Part shown: positions 1 through 5,907 of the stretch, piece after piece | Layout of the letters: each line of letters opens with the position of its first letter | Numbering within the stretch: the stretch's first letter is position 1 | Assembly: GCA_964558825.1 (NCBI GenBank) | Contig: CAZLGB010000149.1 | Span: 1-8,606 of the forward strand | DNA: 8,606 nucleotides | Direction: 5' to 3' | DNA from: Phosphoribacter sp964558825 | GTDB lineage: Bacteria; Actinomycetota; Actinomycetes; Actinomycetales; Dermatophilaceae | The notes under the pieces: model-generated | Database searches by the model: none | Told to the model about the DNA's origin: nothing | What the model saw: only the letters and a program-made list of their open reading frames with translations | Position numbers and translations under genes: made by a program

Positions 1-722
1 TGCGCGCGGGGGTGCCGCTGGTGTGGGCCTCGGTGCTGCGCTTCGACGCCCAGGTCGCCGTCTGGTGGGCCGGGCACGGGCCGTGTCTGCGGTGCGTCTT
101 CCCCGACGAACCGCCGGCCGACGCCGTGCCCTCGTGCGCCGAGGCGGGGGTGCTCGGCGCGTTGTGCGGGGCGGTGGGCTCGGTGCAGGCGACCGAGGCG
201 ATCAAGCTCATCCTCGACATCGGCGAGCCGCTCATCGGGCGGGTCCTCGTCCATGACGGATTGCGCCAGAGCTGGGACAGCCTTGCGGTGCAAGCGGATC
301 CACGCTGCCGGGCGTGCGGCATACCCGATGATGCGGACGCCGCGGCGACGGTTGGGGGTGCGGAGCCCGTTGCGCCGCCACCCGGCCCGGTGCCCACCGT
401 CGACGCGCGCACCCTCGCTCGCGAGCTGCGCAGCCCGCATCCGCCAGTGCTCGTCGACGTCCGCTCGGCCCCCGAGCGGGCAATCGTCACCATCCCCGAC
501 GACCGCTGGGTCGAGCTGGGCACGCTGCGCGCCGGTGCGGCGTGGACCCCCGAGCTGCTCGGGCCCCAGGATGCGCCGATCGTCTTCTACTGCAAGACCG
601 GCGCACGCTCAGCCGAGGCGACCCGCCTCGCGCTCGCCGCCGGCTGGAGGTATGCCGCCAACCTCGAGGGCGGCGTGCTCGCCTGGGTCGATGCGATCGA
701 CCCGCGGCTGGCGAGCTACTGA
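1..722 (+). CDS. moeZ: MoeZ/MoeBR-type adenylyltransferase-sulfurtransferase, C-terminal part (5' end outside window)
   Basis: The frame is already open at base 3 and ends at TGA 720-722, so about 239 C-terminal residues are visible. Counting from the GTG at base 12, the first half is the end of a ThiF/MoeB E1-like domain. It has two zinc-type CxxC pairs (C25/C28 and C99/C102) and the motif SCAEAGVLG, whose C42 matches the family's catalytic cysteine. After a Pro-rich linker (about 115-130), a rhodanese domain runs to the end. It contains DVRSAPE and the active loop CKTGARS, with the persulfide cysteine C194 at bases 591-593. Proteins of this build adenylate the C-terminal Gly-Gly of small sulfur carriers (MoaD, ThiS or CysO type) and then thiolate them, in the cytoplasm, for molybdopterin, thiamine or cysteine synthesis. 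The intact rhodanese cysteine favours a full sulfurtransferase. Which carrier it serves cannot be read here. The next gene overlaps its stop codon. Confidence 0.93.
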   Translation, partial: RAGVPLVWASVLRFDAQVAVWWAGHGPCLRCVFPDEPPADAVPSCAEAGVLGALCGAVGSVQATEAIKLILDIGEPLIGRVLVHDGLRQSWDSLAVQADPRCRACGIPDDADAAATVGGAEPVAPPPGPVPTVDARTLARELRSPHPPVLVDVRSAPERAIVTIPDDRWVELGTLRAGAAWTPELLGPQDAPIVFYCKTGARSAEATRLALAAGWRYAANLEGGVLAWVDAIDPRLASY

Positions 723-1504
723 TGGGCGGGCCGTCGCAGGCGGGCGAGGCGGCGCTGCCCGAGCACGCCGAGCGGGTCCTCGAGCTGGTGACGCGCATCC
801 CCTCCGGGCAGGTCGCGACCTATGGCGATCTCGCGCGGCTGGTGGGCTCGGGCGGGTCGCGTCAGGTGGGTCAGGTCATGAGCCGTTATGGCTCGGAGGT
901 GCCGTGGTGGCGCGTCATCCGGGCCGGTGGGTTGCCGCCGCAGGGGCTGGGCGAGCGGGCCCACGACCACTATCTCGCCGAGGGCACGCCACTGCGCGGG
1001 CGACCGCCGCTCGACTATCGCGTCGACCTCGCGCGCGCCCGTTGGCGGCCGTCGGGGGCTGACGGCCTTGCTGCCAGCGCTCGTGCCGGCGAGGCCGCCG
1101 CGACCCCCGCGACCCGCGGGACCCTCCACCACGTCGAGGTGTGGGTTGCGGATCTGCCTGCAGCACGGGCGAGTTGGGGCTGGCTGCTCGGCGAGCTCGG
1201 CTGGCGGCTCGGTGACGATTGGGGGCACGGACTCGCGTGGGAGCTCGGCCCGGTCTATCTCGTCGTCGAGTCCGGCCCGGATGTCGCGCCCGGCGGGCAC
1301 GACCGTCGTCGCCCGGGGGTCAACCATCTGGCCTTCCACGCCGGGGCTCGCTCCGACGTCGACCGGATCGTCGCCGAGTGCGGGGCGCACGGGTGGGAGC
1401 TGCTCTTCGCCGACCGGCATCCCTATGCCGGTGGCCCCCAGCACTATGCGTCCTATCTCGCCGACGGGCAGGGCTTCGAGGTCGAGCTCGTCGCGTCTAA
1501 CTAA
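722..1504 (+). CDS. Alkyltransferase-like (ATL) DNA-binding domain fused to a VOC/glyoxalase-fold domain
   Basis: The start is the ATG at 722, which overlaps the moeZ stop (TGATG). This places the ATL homology at the N-terminus of a 260-residue protein; longer versions would run through moeZ. Residues about 15-110 match the MGMT DNA-binding domain: IPSGQVATYGDLA, an SRQVG segment whose R47 fits the arginine finger, and PWWRVIRAGG at 61-70. In true O6-alkylguanine methyltransferases this last motif is PCHRV, so the acceptor Cys is Trp62. That marks an ATL protein, which binds alkylated guanine and flags it for nucleotide excision repair without removing the alkyl group. After an Ala-rich linker (about 111-133), residues 134-258 form a VOC domain. 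LHHVEVWV, GVNHLAFHA and GFEVELVA carry the usual metal-ligand positions (H136 or H137, H202, E253 or E255). The frame is continuous across the junction. The role of the VOC half is unknown. ATL identity is firm and VOC identity is good. Confidence 0.88.
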   Translation: MGGPSQAGEAALPEHAERVLELVTRIPSGQVATYGDLARLVGSGGSRQVGQVMSRYGSEVPWWRVIRAGGLPPQGLGERAHDHYLAEGTPLRGRPPLDYRVDLARARWRPSGADGLAASARAGEAAATPATRGTLHHVEVWVADLPAARASWGWLLGELGWRLGDDWGHGLAWELGPVYLVVESGPDVAPGGHDRRRPGVNHLAFHAGARSDVDRIVAECGAHGWELLFADRHPYAGGPQHYASYLADGQGFEVELVASN

Positions 1505-1517
1505 ACCGACATAGTCG
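1501..1517 (+). promoter_or_regulatory. Upstream copy of paired LacI-type operator
   Basis: The sequence CTAAACCGACATAGTCG matches the reverse complement of 1566-1582 at 15 of 17 bases. Its inner 14 bases have partial dyad symmetry around a central CG, as is usual for LacI-family operators. It overlaps the stop codon of the upstream gene (TAA 1502-1504) and lies upstream of the -35 box. That position suits an auxiliary operator for repression by looping. The repeat is directly visible; binding by the local LacI protein is inferred. Confidence 0.6.
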
Positions 1518-1543
1518 TTCTCGGCGAGCTGCTTACATGAGTC

Positions 1544-1572
1544 TTGACGCATCCGCATGACCGGTCTACTAT
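1544..1572 (+). promoter_or_regulatory. Sigma70-type promoter of the mannoside transport genes
   Basis: A -35 box TTGACG (1544-1549) and a -10 box TACTAT (1567-1572) are separated by exactly 17 bases. Transcription should start near 1579-1580, leaving a leader of about 30 bases before the ATG at 1613. The stretch is much richer in A and T than its surroundings. It lies between the two operator-like repeats, and the downstream repeat overlaps the -10 box. Confidence 0.75.
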
Positions 1573-1582
1573 ATCGGTTTAG
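1566..1582 (-). promoter_or_regulatory. Downstream copy of paired LacI-type operator, over -10 and +1
   Basis: Read on the - strand this is CTAAACCGATATAGTAG, differing from the upstream copy at two positions. The inner 14 bases (1569-1582) pair at 5 of 7 dyad positions around a CG at 1575-1576. The site covers the -10 box and the predicted start of transcription, so a bound repressor would block RNA polymerase. The centre-to-centre distance to the upstream copy is about 68 bases. Confidence 0.65.
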
Positions 1583-1591
1583 CACACCGAT
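1573..1591. repeat. Short inverted repeat in the initially transcribed region
   Basis: ATCGGT (1573-1578) and ACCGAT (1586-1591) are perfect inverted copies separated by 7 bases. The right arm resembles half of the operator consensus, so it could be an extra half-site next to the main operator. A 6-base match could also be chance. Confidence 0.35.
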
Positions 1592-1601
1592 TCTCTCGCC
1601 C

Positions 1602-1607
1602 AAGGAG
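1602..1607 (+). promoter_or_regulatory. Ribosome binding site of the solute-binding protein gene
   Basis: AAGGAG lies 5 bases before the ATG at 1613. It is the strongest Shine-Dalgarno match in this leader and supports that start. Confidence 0.8.
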
Positions 1608-1612
1608 TTGTC

Positions 1613-2911
1613 ATGGCTAAGCGCTGGTTGGTCTTCATGGCCCTGCCCCTCGTCCTCGGCGCCTGCGGAGGAGGTGGCAGCACGGCGCAATCGGCGACCT
1701 CTGGGGGCGGCGGCGTGCCGGCGGGCGAGATCACCGTCCTCACCAACAGGACCGACATCGTGGGCACCGACTTCGCCCAATACGCCGCGGACTTCGCCAA
1801 GAAGTACCCGGGGGTGACGGTCAAGTTCCAGGCGGTCACCGACTACGAGGGGGAGGTCAAGATCCGCCTCAACACCAAGAACTATGGCGACGTCCTGCTG
1901 ATCCCCAACGGGGTTGCCAAGGACACCTACGCGCAGTTCTTCGCCCCGCTGGGGAAGGCGAGCGACCTGGCGCAGAAGTACAACTGGATCGACTACAGCA
2001 CCGTCGGGGACGCGGCATCCGGCATCCCGACCTTCGGGAACGCTAGCGGCTTCGTCTACAACCGCAAGGTCTGGGCCAAGGCCGGCCTGAGCGGCGCGCC
2101 CACATCGGTCGAGGAGATGCTCGCCGACCTCCAGGCGATCAAGGACAAGGCCGGCGCAACGCCGCTCTACACCAACTACAAGGACGGCTGGCCGTTGACC
2201 CAGTGGACGCAGGCGATGGGCGGGGCCTCCTGCAGCGGCGACGTCAACAACAGCCTCGCCACCGACAAGGCACCCTGGAGCAGCGGGAAGGACCTCGCGT
2301 CGATCGACTCGCTGCTCTTTGACGCGGTGTCCAAGAAGCTCACCGAGGCGGATCCCACCACGACCAACTGGGAGGAGTCCAAGAATCTCCTGGCGACGGG
2401 GAGGATCGGCATGATGTACCTCGGGTCGTGGGCGATCACCCAGATGCAGGATGCCGCCAAGAAGGCCGGCACCAGCCCCGACGACATCGGCTACCTGCCC
2501 TTCCCGAGTCAGGTCGGTGGGAAGTTCTGCGCGGTCAGTGGGCCCGACTACTTCATGGCGATCAACAAGAATTCCGACAAGCAGGCCGCTGCCCGGGCCT
2601 GGATCGACTGGTTCGCGGGCGAGTCCGGGTTCGCCGCCAAGCAGGGCGCGATCGCTCCCCTCAAGGGCGCGAAGTTGCCGAGCACGCTCGGTGATTTCGA
2701 CAAGCTCGGCGTCTCCTTCATCGAGATGAAGCAGGACCAGGCGGCGCTGGTCAACAAGATCGACCTGGCCGCCGAAGTGGGGCTGCTCAAGCCCGACTAC
2801 CGGCGCGCCCTGGTCGACGTCGCACGCGGAGCAGCCGCAGGCAGCCTCGACTCGGTGTTGTCCGGGCTCAACTCCAAGTGGGCCAACGGCATGGCCCAAG
2901 CCGGAAGCTGA
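1613..2911 (+). CDS. ABC transporter sugar-binding lipoprotein (SBP family 1 / UgpB-like)
   Basis: A 432-residue extracytoplasmic solute-binding protein, the normal length for carbohydrate-binding proteins of this group. The N-terminus MAKRW is followed by a short hydrophobic stretch and the lipobox LGAC, with C18 as the predicted lipidated residue. A Gly/Ser/Thr-rich tether (19-37) follows, and the mature domain begins near 39 (EITVLTNRTD). Family hallmarks include ASGFVYNRKVWAKAGL (144-159), GRIGMMYLGSW (263-273) and many aromatics suited to sugar stacking. Apart from C18 there are only two cysteines, C207 and C306, which might form a disulfide. It is the first gene of the locus, directly behind the promoter and paired operators. 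The neighbouring beta-mannosidase suggests it captures beta-mannosides or short manno-oligosaccharides, but the ligand is inferred from context. The more frequent AAG lysine codons here fit a secreted protein and need not mean transfer. Confidence 0.93.
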   Translation: MAKRWLVFMALPLVLGACGGGGSTAQSATSGGGGVPAGEITVLTNRTDIVGTDFAQYAADFAKKYPGVTVKFQAVTDYEGEVKIRLNTKNYGDVLLIPNGVAKDTYAQFFAPLGKASDLAQKYNWIDYSTVGDAASGIPTFGNASGFVYNRKVWAKAGLSGAPTSVEEMLADLQAIKDKAGATPLYTNYKDGWPLTQWTQAMGGASCSGDVNNSLATDKAPWSSGKDLASIDSLLFDAVSKKLTEADPTTTNWEESKNLLATGRIGMMYLGSWAITQMQDAAKKAGTSPDDIGYLPFPSQVGGKFCAVSGPDYFMAINKNSDKQAAARAWIDWFAGESGFAAKQGAIAPLKGAKLPSTLGDFDKLGVSFIEMKQDQAALVNKIDLAAEVGLLKPDYRRALVDVARGAAAGSLDSVLSGLNSKWANGMAQAGS

Positions 2912-2921
2912 CCGGTCGACG

Positions 2922-2961
2922 TCGTGGGGGGGCGGAGTCGCGCAGCCTGCGCCCCCCACGA
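2922..2961 (+). other. GC-rich intercistronic stem-loop between binding-protein and permease genes
   Basis: TCGTGGGGGG (2922-2931) and CCCCCCACGA (2952-2961) are perfect inverted arms of 10 bases with a 20-base loop. No run of T follows, so it is not a typical intrinsic terminator. A stable hairpin here is a common way to protect the upstream binding-protein mRNA and lower permease output, or to attenuate transcription partly. The structure is visible; its function is inferred. Confidence 0.6.
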
Positions 2962-2976
2962 TCGCCTGGCCGCGTG

Positions 2977-2983
2977 AAAGGAG
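2977..2983 (+). promoter_or_regulatory. Ribosome binding site of permease 1
   Basis: AAAGGAG lies 10 bases before the ATG at 2994. The other in-frame ATG, at 3003, would be 19 bases away, so 2994 is preferred. Confidence 0.75.
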
Positions 2984-2993
2984 AACGCGCCCC

Positions 2994-3932
2994 ATGTCCA
3001 CCATGTCCCAACTGGCCCGGACCGTGACCGCGAAACGGAGCTTCCGCGGCCGTCGCCAGGCCAGCAGGACCGGTACCAGCCCGATCACCCCATGGCTCTA
3101 TCTTGCCATTCCACTCGTGCTGCTGCTGGTGTTCACCTACCTGCCGGTGCTCAACATGATCGGCTACAGCGTCACCAACTGGGATGGGATGAGTAGCGAC
3201 CGCCAGGTCGTCGGCGTCAAGAACTATGTCGAGATGTTCACTCGCCCAGAGCTGTTCCGGGTCTTCTTCGTCAGCCTCTACTACCTTGCGGCGTCAGCGG
3301 TGCAGATGGCCCTCGCCCTCTACTTCGCCACCATGCTCAGCTTCAACACCCGGTTCCGGTCGTGGTTCAAGGGGATCTATTTCTTCCCCTACCTCATCAA
3401 CGGGGTGGCGGTCGGCTTCGTCTTCCTCTACTTCTTCAAGCCCGGCGGCACCCTCGACGCGGTGCTGTCCCTGGTGGGAGTCCACAACGATCGGCTGTGG
3501 CTGGGGGACCCGACGCTGGTCAACCCGTCCCTCGCCTTCGTCTCCCTGTGGCGCTACGTGGGCCTCAACTTCGTGCTCTTCCTCGGGGCCATCCAGTCCA
3601 TCCCCGCCGAGCTGTATGAGGCCGCCGAGCTGGATGGAGCCGGGCGGTGGCACCAGTTCCGCTACATCATCGCCCCGGCGATCAAACCGATCATCAGCCT
3701 GAGCTTCATGCTGGCCATCTCCGGATCGTTGGCGGTCTTCGAGGTGCCCTTCGTCATGACCGGTGGCGCCAACGGCTCGACGACATTCGTCATCCAGACG
3801 GTCAAGCAGGCCTTCGACTTCAACAAGGTGGGCCTGGCGTCAGCGGCCGCGGTGATTCTGCTGGTCATCGTCCTGCTCGTCACCTGGATCCAACGCCGTC
3901 TCGTTCCCGAAGATCGGAGTGACCTCGTATGA
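2994..3932 (+). CDS. ABC sugar transporter permease 1 (MalF/UgpA-like)
   Basis: A 312-residue inner-membrane permease of the carbohydrate-uptake group. The N-terminus is basic and cytoplasmic (about 1-32). Hydrophobic segments then lie near 34-57, 88-113, 124-147, 178-200, 232-255 and 282-299, giving the expected six membrane spans. The cytoplasmic EAA loop that docks on the ATPase is clear: EAAELDGAGRW (209-219) followed by IIAPAIKP. The family motif MTGGANGSTTF (255-265) follows. With the next gene it forms the membrane channel that receives sugar from the upstream lipoprotein. It lies 82 bases after the binding-protein gene, across a stem-loop, and overlaps permease 2 by ATGA, which implies translational coupling. 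Confidence 0.94.
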   Translation: MSTMSQLARTVTAKRSFRGRRQASRTGTSPITPWLYLAIPLVLLLVFTYLPVLNMIGYSVTNWDGMSSDRQVVGVKNYVEMFTRPELFRVFFVSLYYLAASAVQMALALYFATMLSFNTRFRSWFKGIYFFPYLINGVAVGFVFLYFFKPGGTLDAVLSLVGVHNDRLWLGDPTLVNPSLAFVSLWRYVGLNFVLFLGAIQSIPAELYEAAELDGAGRWHQFRYIIAPAIKPIISLSFMLAISGSLAVFEVPFVMTGGANGSTTFVIQTVKQAFDFNKVGLASAAAVILLVIVLLVTWIQRRLVPEDRSDLV

Positions 3933-4801
3933 GCGCCTCGTCGACCTCGGCCCACCTGGGTGCATGGGCCCCATCGCTACGTCGAATCCTCGCAGGCACT
4001 GGCAAATACACCTCGCTGGTGCTGTGGTCGCTGGTCATGGTGGTGCCGCTCGCCGTCGTCATTCTCACGGCACTCAAGACGCCGCAAGAGGTGGCCACCA
4101 AGGGCGCATTCGCCGCCCCCGACAACTGGCTCAACCTCGACAACTTCGCCACGGCGTTCAGCAAGGGCAACATGCTCGTCGGGCTGTTCAACACGGCAAT
4201 CATCCTCACCGTCTCGGTCGCCGGCACCGTGATCCTCGGGACCATGACGGCATACGCCATCGACCGTTTCGACTTTCGCGGCAAGAAGCTCGTCATGAGC
4301 CTCTTCTTGCTGGCCACCCTCGTGCCGGGCATCACCACCCAGGTCGCGACCTTCCAGATCGTCAACAACCTCGGGGTCTATGACACCCGGTGGGCGCCGA
4401 TCCTGCTCTACCTGGGCACCGACATCGTCGCGATCTACATCTTCCTGCAGTTCATCCGGGGCATCCCGGTGTCGCTCGATGAGGCCGCCCGGCTCGACGG
4501 TGCCACGCCCTTCGGCATCTACTGGCGGGTGATCCTGCCGCTGCTGCGGCCGGCCATCGCCACCGTCGTCATCATCAAGGGGACGGCCATCTACAACGAC
4601 TTCTACATCCCCTTCCTCTACATGCCGTCGGACGACAAGGCGACGATTTCCACGGCGCTCTTCCGGTTCAAGGGACCGATGGGCTCCCAGTGGGAGGTCA
4701 TCTCGGCCGGCACCTTGCTGGTCATCGTCCCGACGCTGCTGGTCTTCCTCGGGCTCCAACGGTTCACCTACAACGGGTTCACTTCCGGTGCCGTCAAGTA
4801 G
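3929..4801 (+). CDS. ABC sugar transporter permease 2 (MalG/UgpE-like)
   Basis: A 290-residue partner permease. The ATG at 3929 overlaps the previous stop by four bases (ATGA), with GGAG at 3916-3919 serving as ribosome binding site inside the upstream gene. Hydrophobic segments near 28-48, 86-110, 120-142, 156-176, 204-222 and 258-276 fit six spans. The EAA loop reads EAARLDGATPF (185-195) followed by VILPLLRP, the canonical MalG-type form. The C-terminus ends shortly after the last span with a QRFTYNGFTSGAVK tail typical of these subunits. It forms a heterodimer with permease 1. No ATPase gene follows; the next gene is the regulator. Confidence 0.94.
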   Translation: MSASSTSAHLGAWAPSLRRILAGTGKYTSLVLWSLVMVVPLAVVILTALKTPQEVATKGAFAAPDNWLNLDNFATAFSKGNMLVGLFNTAIILTVSVAGTVILGTMTAYAIDRFDFRGKKLVMSLFLLATLVPGITTQVATFQIVNNLGVYDTRWAPILLYLGTDIVAIYIFLQFIRGIPVSLDEAARLDGATPFGIYWRVILPLLRPAIATVVIIKGTAIYNDFYIPFLYMPSDDKATISTALFRFKGPMGSQWEVISAGTLLVIVPTLLVFLGLQRFTYNGFTSGAVK

Positions 4802-4828
4802 AACGCCCGAGCCGCACGCCACCGACAC

Positions 4829-4834
4829 TAGGCT
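4829..4834 (+). promoter_or_regulatory. Possible -10 element upstream of the LacI-family gene
   Basis: TAGGCT fits the TANNNT -10 pattern common in actinobacteria and lies 46 bases before the GTG start. No convincing -35 box lies at the right distance, and the operator-like sequence found at 1501 and 1566 is absent here. The regulator may instead be transcribed with the permeases, whose stop is only 79 bases upstream. Confidence 0.3.
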
Positions 4835-4868
4835 TGGCATTCCGTGCAGGTCGCCGCGACGACAGACC

Positions 4869-4873
4869 GGAGG
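4869..4873 (+). promoter_or_regulatory. Ribosome binding site that decides the LacI-family start
   Basis: GGAGG lies 7 bases before the GTG at 4881. An in-frame GTG at 4788 lies inside permease 2, has no such site and would add about 31 residues of unrelated sequence before the helix-turn-helix. Confidence 0.8.
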
Positions 4874-4880
4874 TGGGGGA

Positions 4881-5900
4881 GTGCAGCGACCGACGATCGC
4901 CGATATCGCTGCGCGCGCCGGCGTCTCCAAGGGCGCCGTGTCCTTCGCCCTCAACGGCCGGCCCGGCGTGTCGGAGCAGACCCGCTCGCGCGTCCTGGCC
5001 ATCGCGGCCGAGCTCGGGTGGGCGCCCAACGCGGCCGCACGGTCGCTCAAGGTGGCGCGCGCGGACACCGTCGGCCTGGCAGTCGCGCGTCCGGCGAGCA
5101 TCCTGGGCCTCGAGCCGTTCTTCATGGAGTTCATCAGCGGGATTGAGCGGGTGCTCTCCGCAGCGGGCATCAGCCTCCTGCTGCACGTCGTCGCCGATCA
5201 CGAGGCCGAGCTCGCGGCCGTCCAGGCGTGGTGGGGAGGTCGTCGGGTCGACGGGGTGATCGTCATCGATCTGTTCGACGAGGATCCGCGCCTGCCCGTC
5301 CTGGTCGAGCTGGGCGTCCCCTTCGTCGTGGTCGGTGACGTGCGCGAACGGCCCGGCATCGCCTGTGTCTGGAGCGACGAAACGGGAGCAATGCGCGCGC
5401 TCATGGACTACGTGGCTGCGCTTGGTCATCGCCGCATCGCACGTGTCGCCGGCACATCCAGCTTTCGCCACACCAGCTCCCGCTCGGCCGAGTTCCGCGC
5501 GTCAGCCGCTCGGCTGGGACTTGGCGATCTCATCGTGCAGGCCGACTTCACCAGCCAGGACAGCGCCCGCGCCACCCGCACCCTGCTCTCGCTGCCCGAG
5601 CGGCCCACGGCGATCCTTTACGACAGCGATGTCATGGCGCTGGCCGGTCTCGGGGTCGCCGCAGAGATGGGCGTGGACGTGCCGGGCGAGTTGTCGATCG
5701 TGTCGTGGGACGACTCACAGCTGTGCCGCCTCGTCCATCCCGCGCTCACGGCCCTCTCGCGCGATGTCGCCGGATATGGCGCACGCGTGGCCCGCACGCT
5801 GCTCGGACTCGTCGGTGGCAGCCCACCAGCGGCATACGAAGCCGATCCCTATTTCCTGACGGCCCGAGCCAGCAGCGCGCCACCCCGCCCCTCTCGTTGA
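4881..5900 (+). CDS. LacI-family transcriptional repressor of the mannoside locus
   Basis: A 339-residue cytoplasmic DNA-binding regulator, the normal length for the family. The helix-turn-helix is right at the N-terminus: PTIADIAARAGVSKGAVSFA (4-23), then LNGRPGVSEQTRSRV. The hinge region reads NAAARSLKVAR (50-60); its Leu56 aligns with the leucine that LacI proteins insert into the minor groove at the operator's central CG. Residues from about 63 form the two-lobed sugar-binding domain, with LGHRRIARVAG (181-191), a YDSDVMALAGL segment (247-257) and IVSWDDSQ (273-280). It lies between the transport and hydrolase genes and should bind the paired CG-centred sites at 1501-1517 and 1566-1582, releasing them when a mannoside or mannose binds. 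Family and fold are certain; operator and inducer are inferred. Its stop is 7 bases before the mannosidase start. Confidence 0.93.
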   Translation: MQRPTIADIAARAGVSKGAVSFALNGRPGVSEQTRSRVLAIAAELGWAPNAAARSLKVARADTVGLAVARPASILGLEPFFMEFISGIERVLSAAGISLLLHVVADHEAELAAVQAWWGGRRVDGVIVIDLFDEDPRLPVLVELGVPFVVVGDVRERPGIACVWSDETGAMRALMDYVAALGHRRIARVAGTSSFRHTSSRSAEFRASAARLGLGDLIVQADFTSQDSARATRTLLSLPERPTAILYDSDVMALAGLGVAAEMGVDVPGELSIVSWDDSQLCRLVHPALTALSRDVAGYGARVARTLLGLVGGSPPAAYEADPYFLTARASSAPPRPSR

Positions 5901-5902
5901 GG
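5898..5902 (+). promoter_or_regulatory. Ribosome binding site of the beta-mannosidase, overlapping the regulator's stop codon
   Basis: TGAGG combines the regulator's stop codon (TGA 5898-5900) with a GAGG ribosome binding site 5 bases before the ATG at 5908. This layout suggests that the two genes share a transcript and are translationally coupled. Confidence 0.65.
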
Positions 5903-5907
5903 CAGAC

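Noticed and set aside
542..721. Upstream extension of the ATL-VOC gene
   Set aside because: It runs inside the rhodanese domain of moeZ in another frame and has no homology; the ATG at 722 starts just before the ATL domain.
2922..2961. Intrinsic terminator after the binding-protein gene
   Set aside because: The hairpin is strong but no T run follows, and the permeases just downstream have no other visible promoter, so full termination is unlikely.
716..3088. 790-residue open frame on the - strand
   Set aside because: It lies antisense to the ATL-VOC and binding-protein genes and to the start of permease 1, shows no recognisable domain and crosses the promoter region. High-GC codon bias on the + strand readily creates such open antisense frames.
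4788..4880. N-terminal extension of the LacI-family gene from an in-frame GTG
   Set aside because: It would overlap permease 2, lacks a ribosome binding site and adds sequence before a helix-turn-helix that normally starts the protein; GTG 4881 has GGAGG at the right distance.
3977..5170. 397-residue open frame on the - strand
   Set aside because: It is antisense to permease 2 and the regulator; its Asp/Glu/Arg-rich sequence mirrors hydrophobic codons and has no domain.
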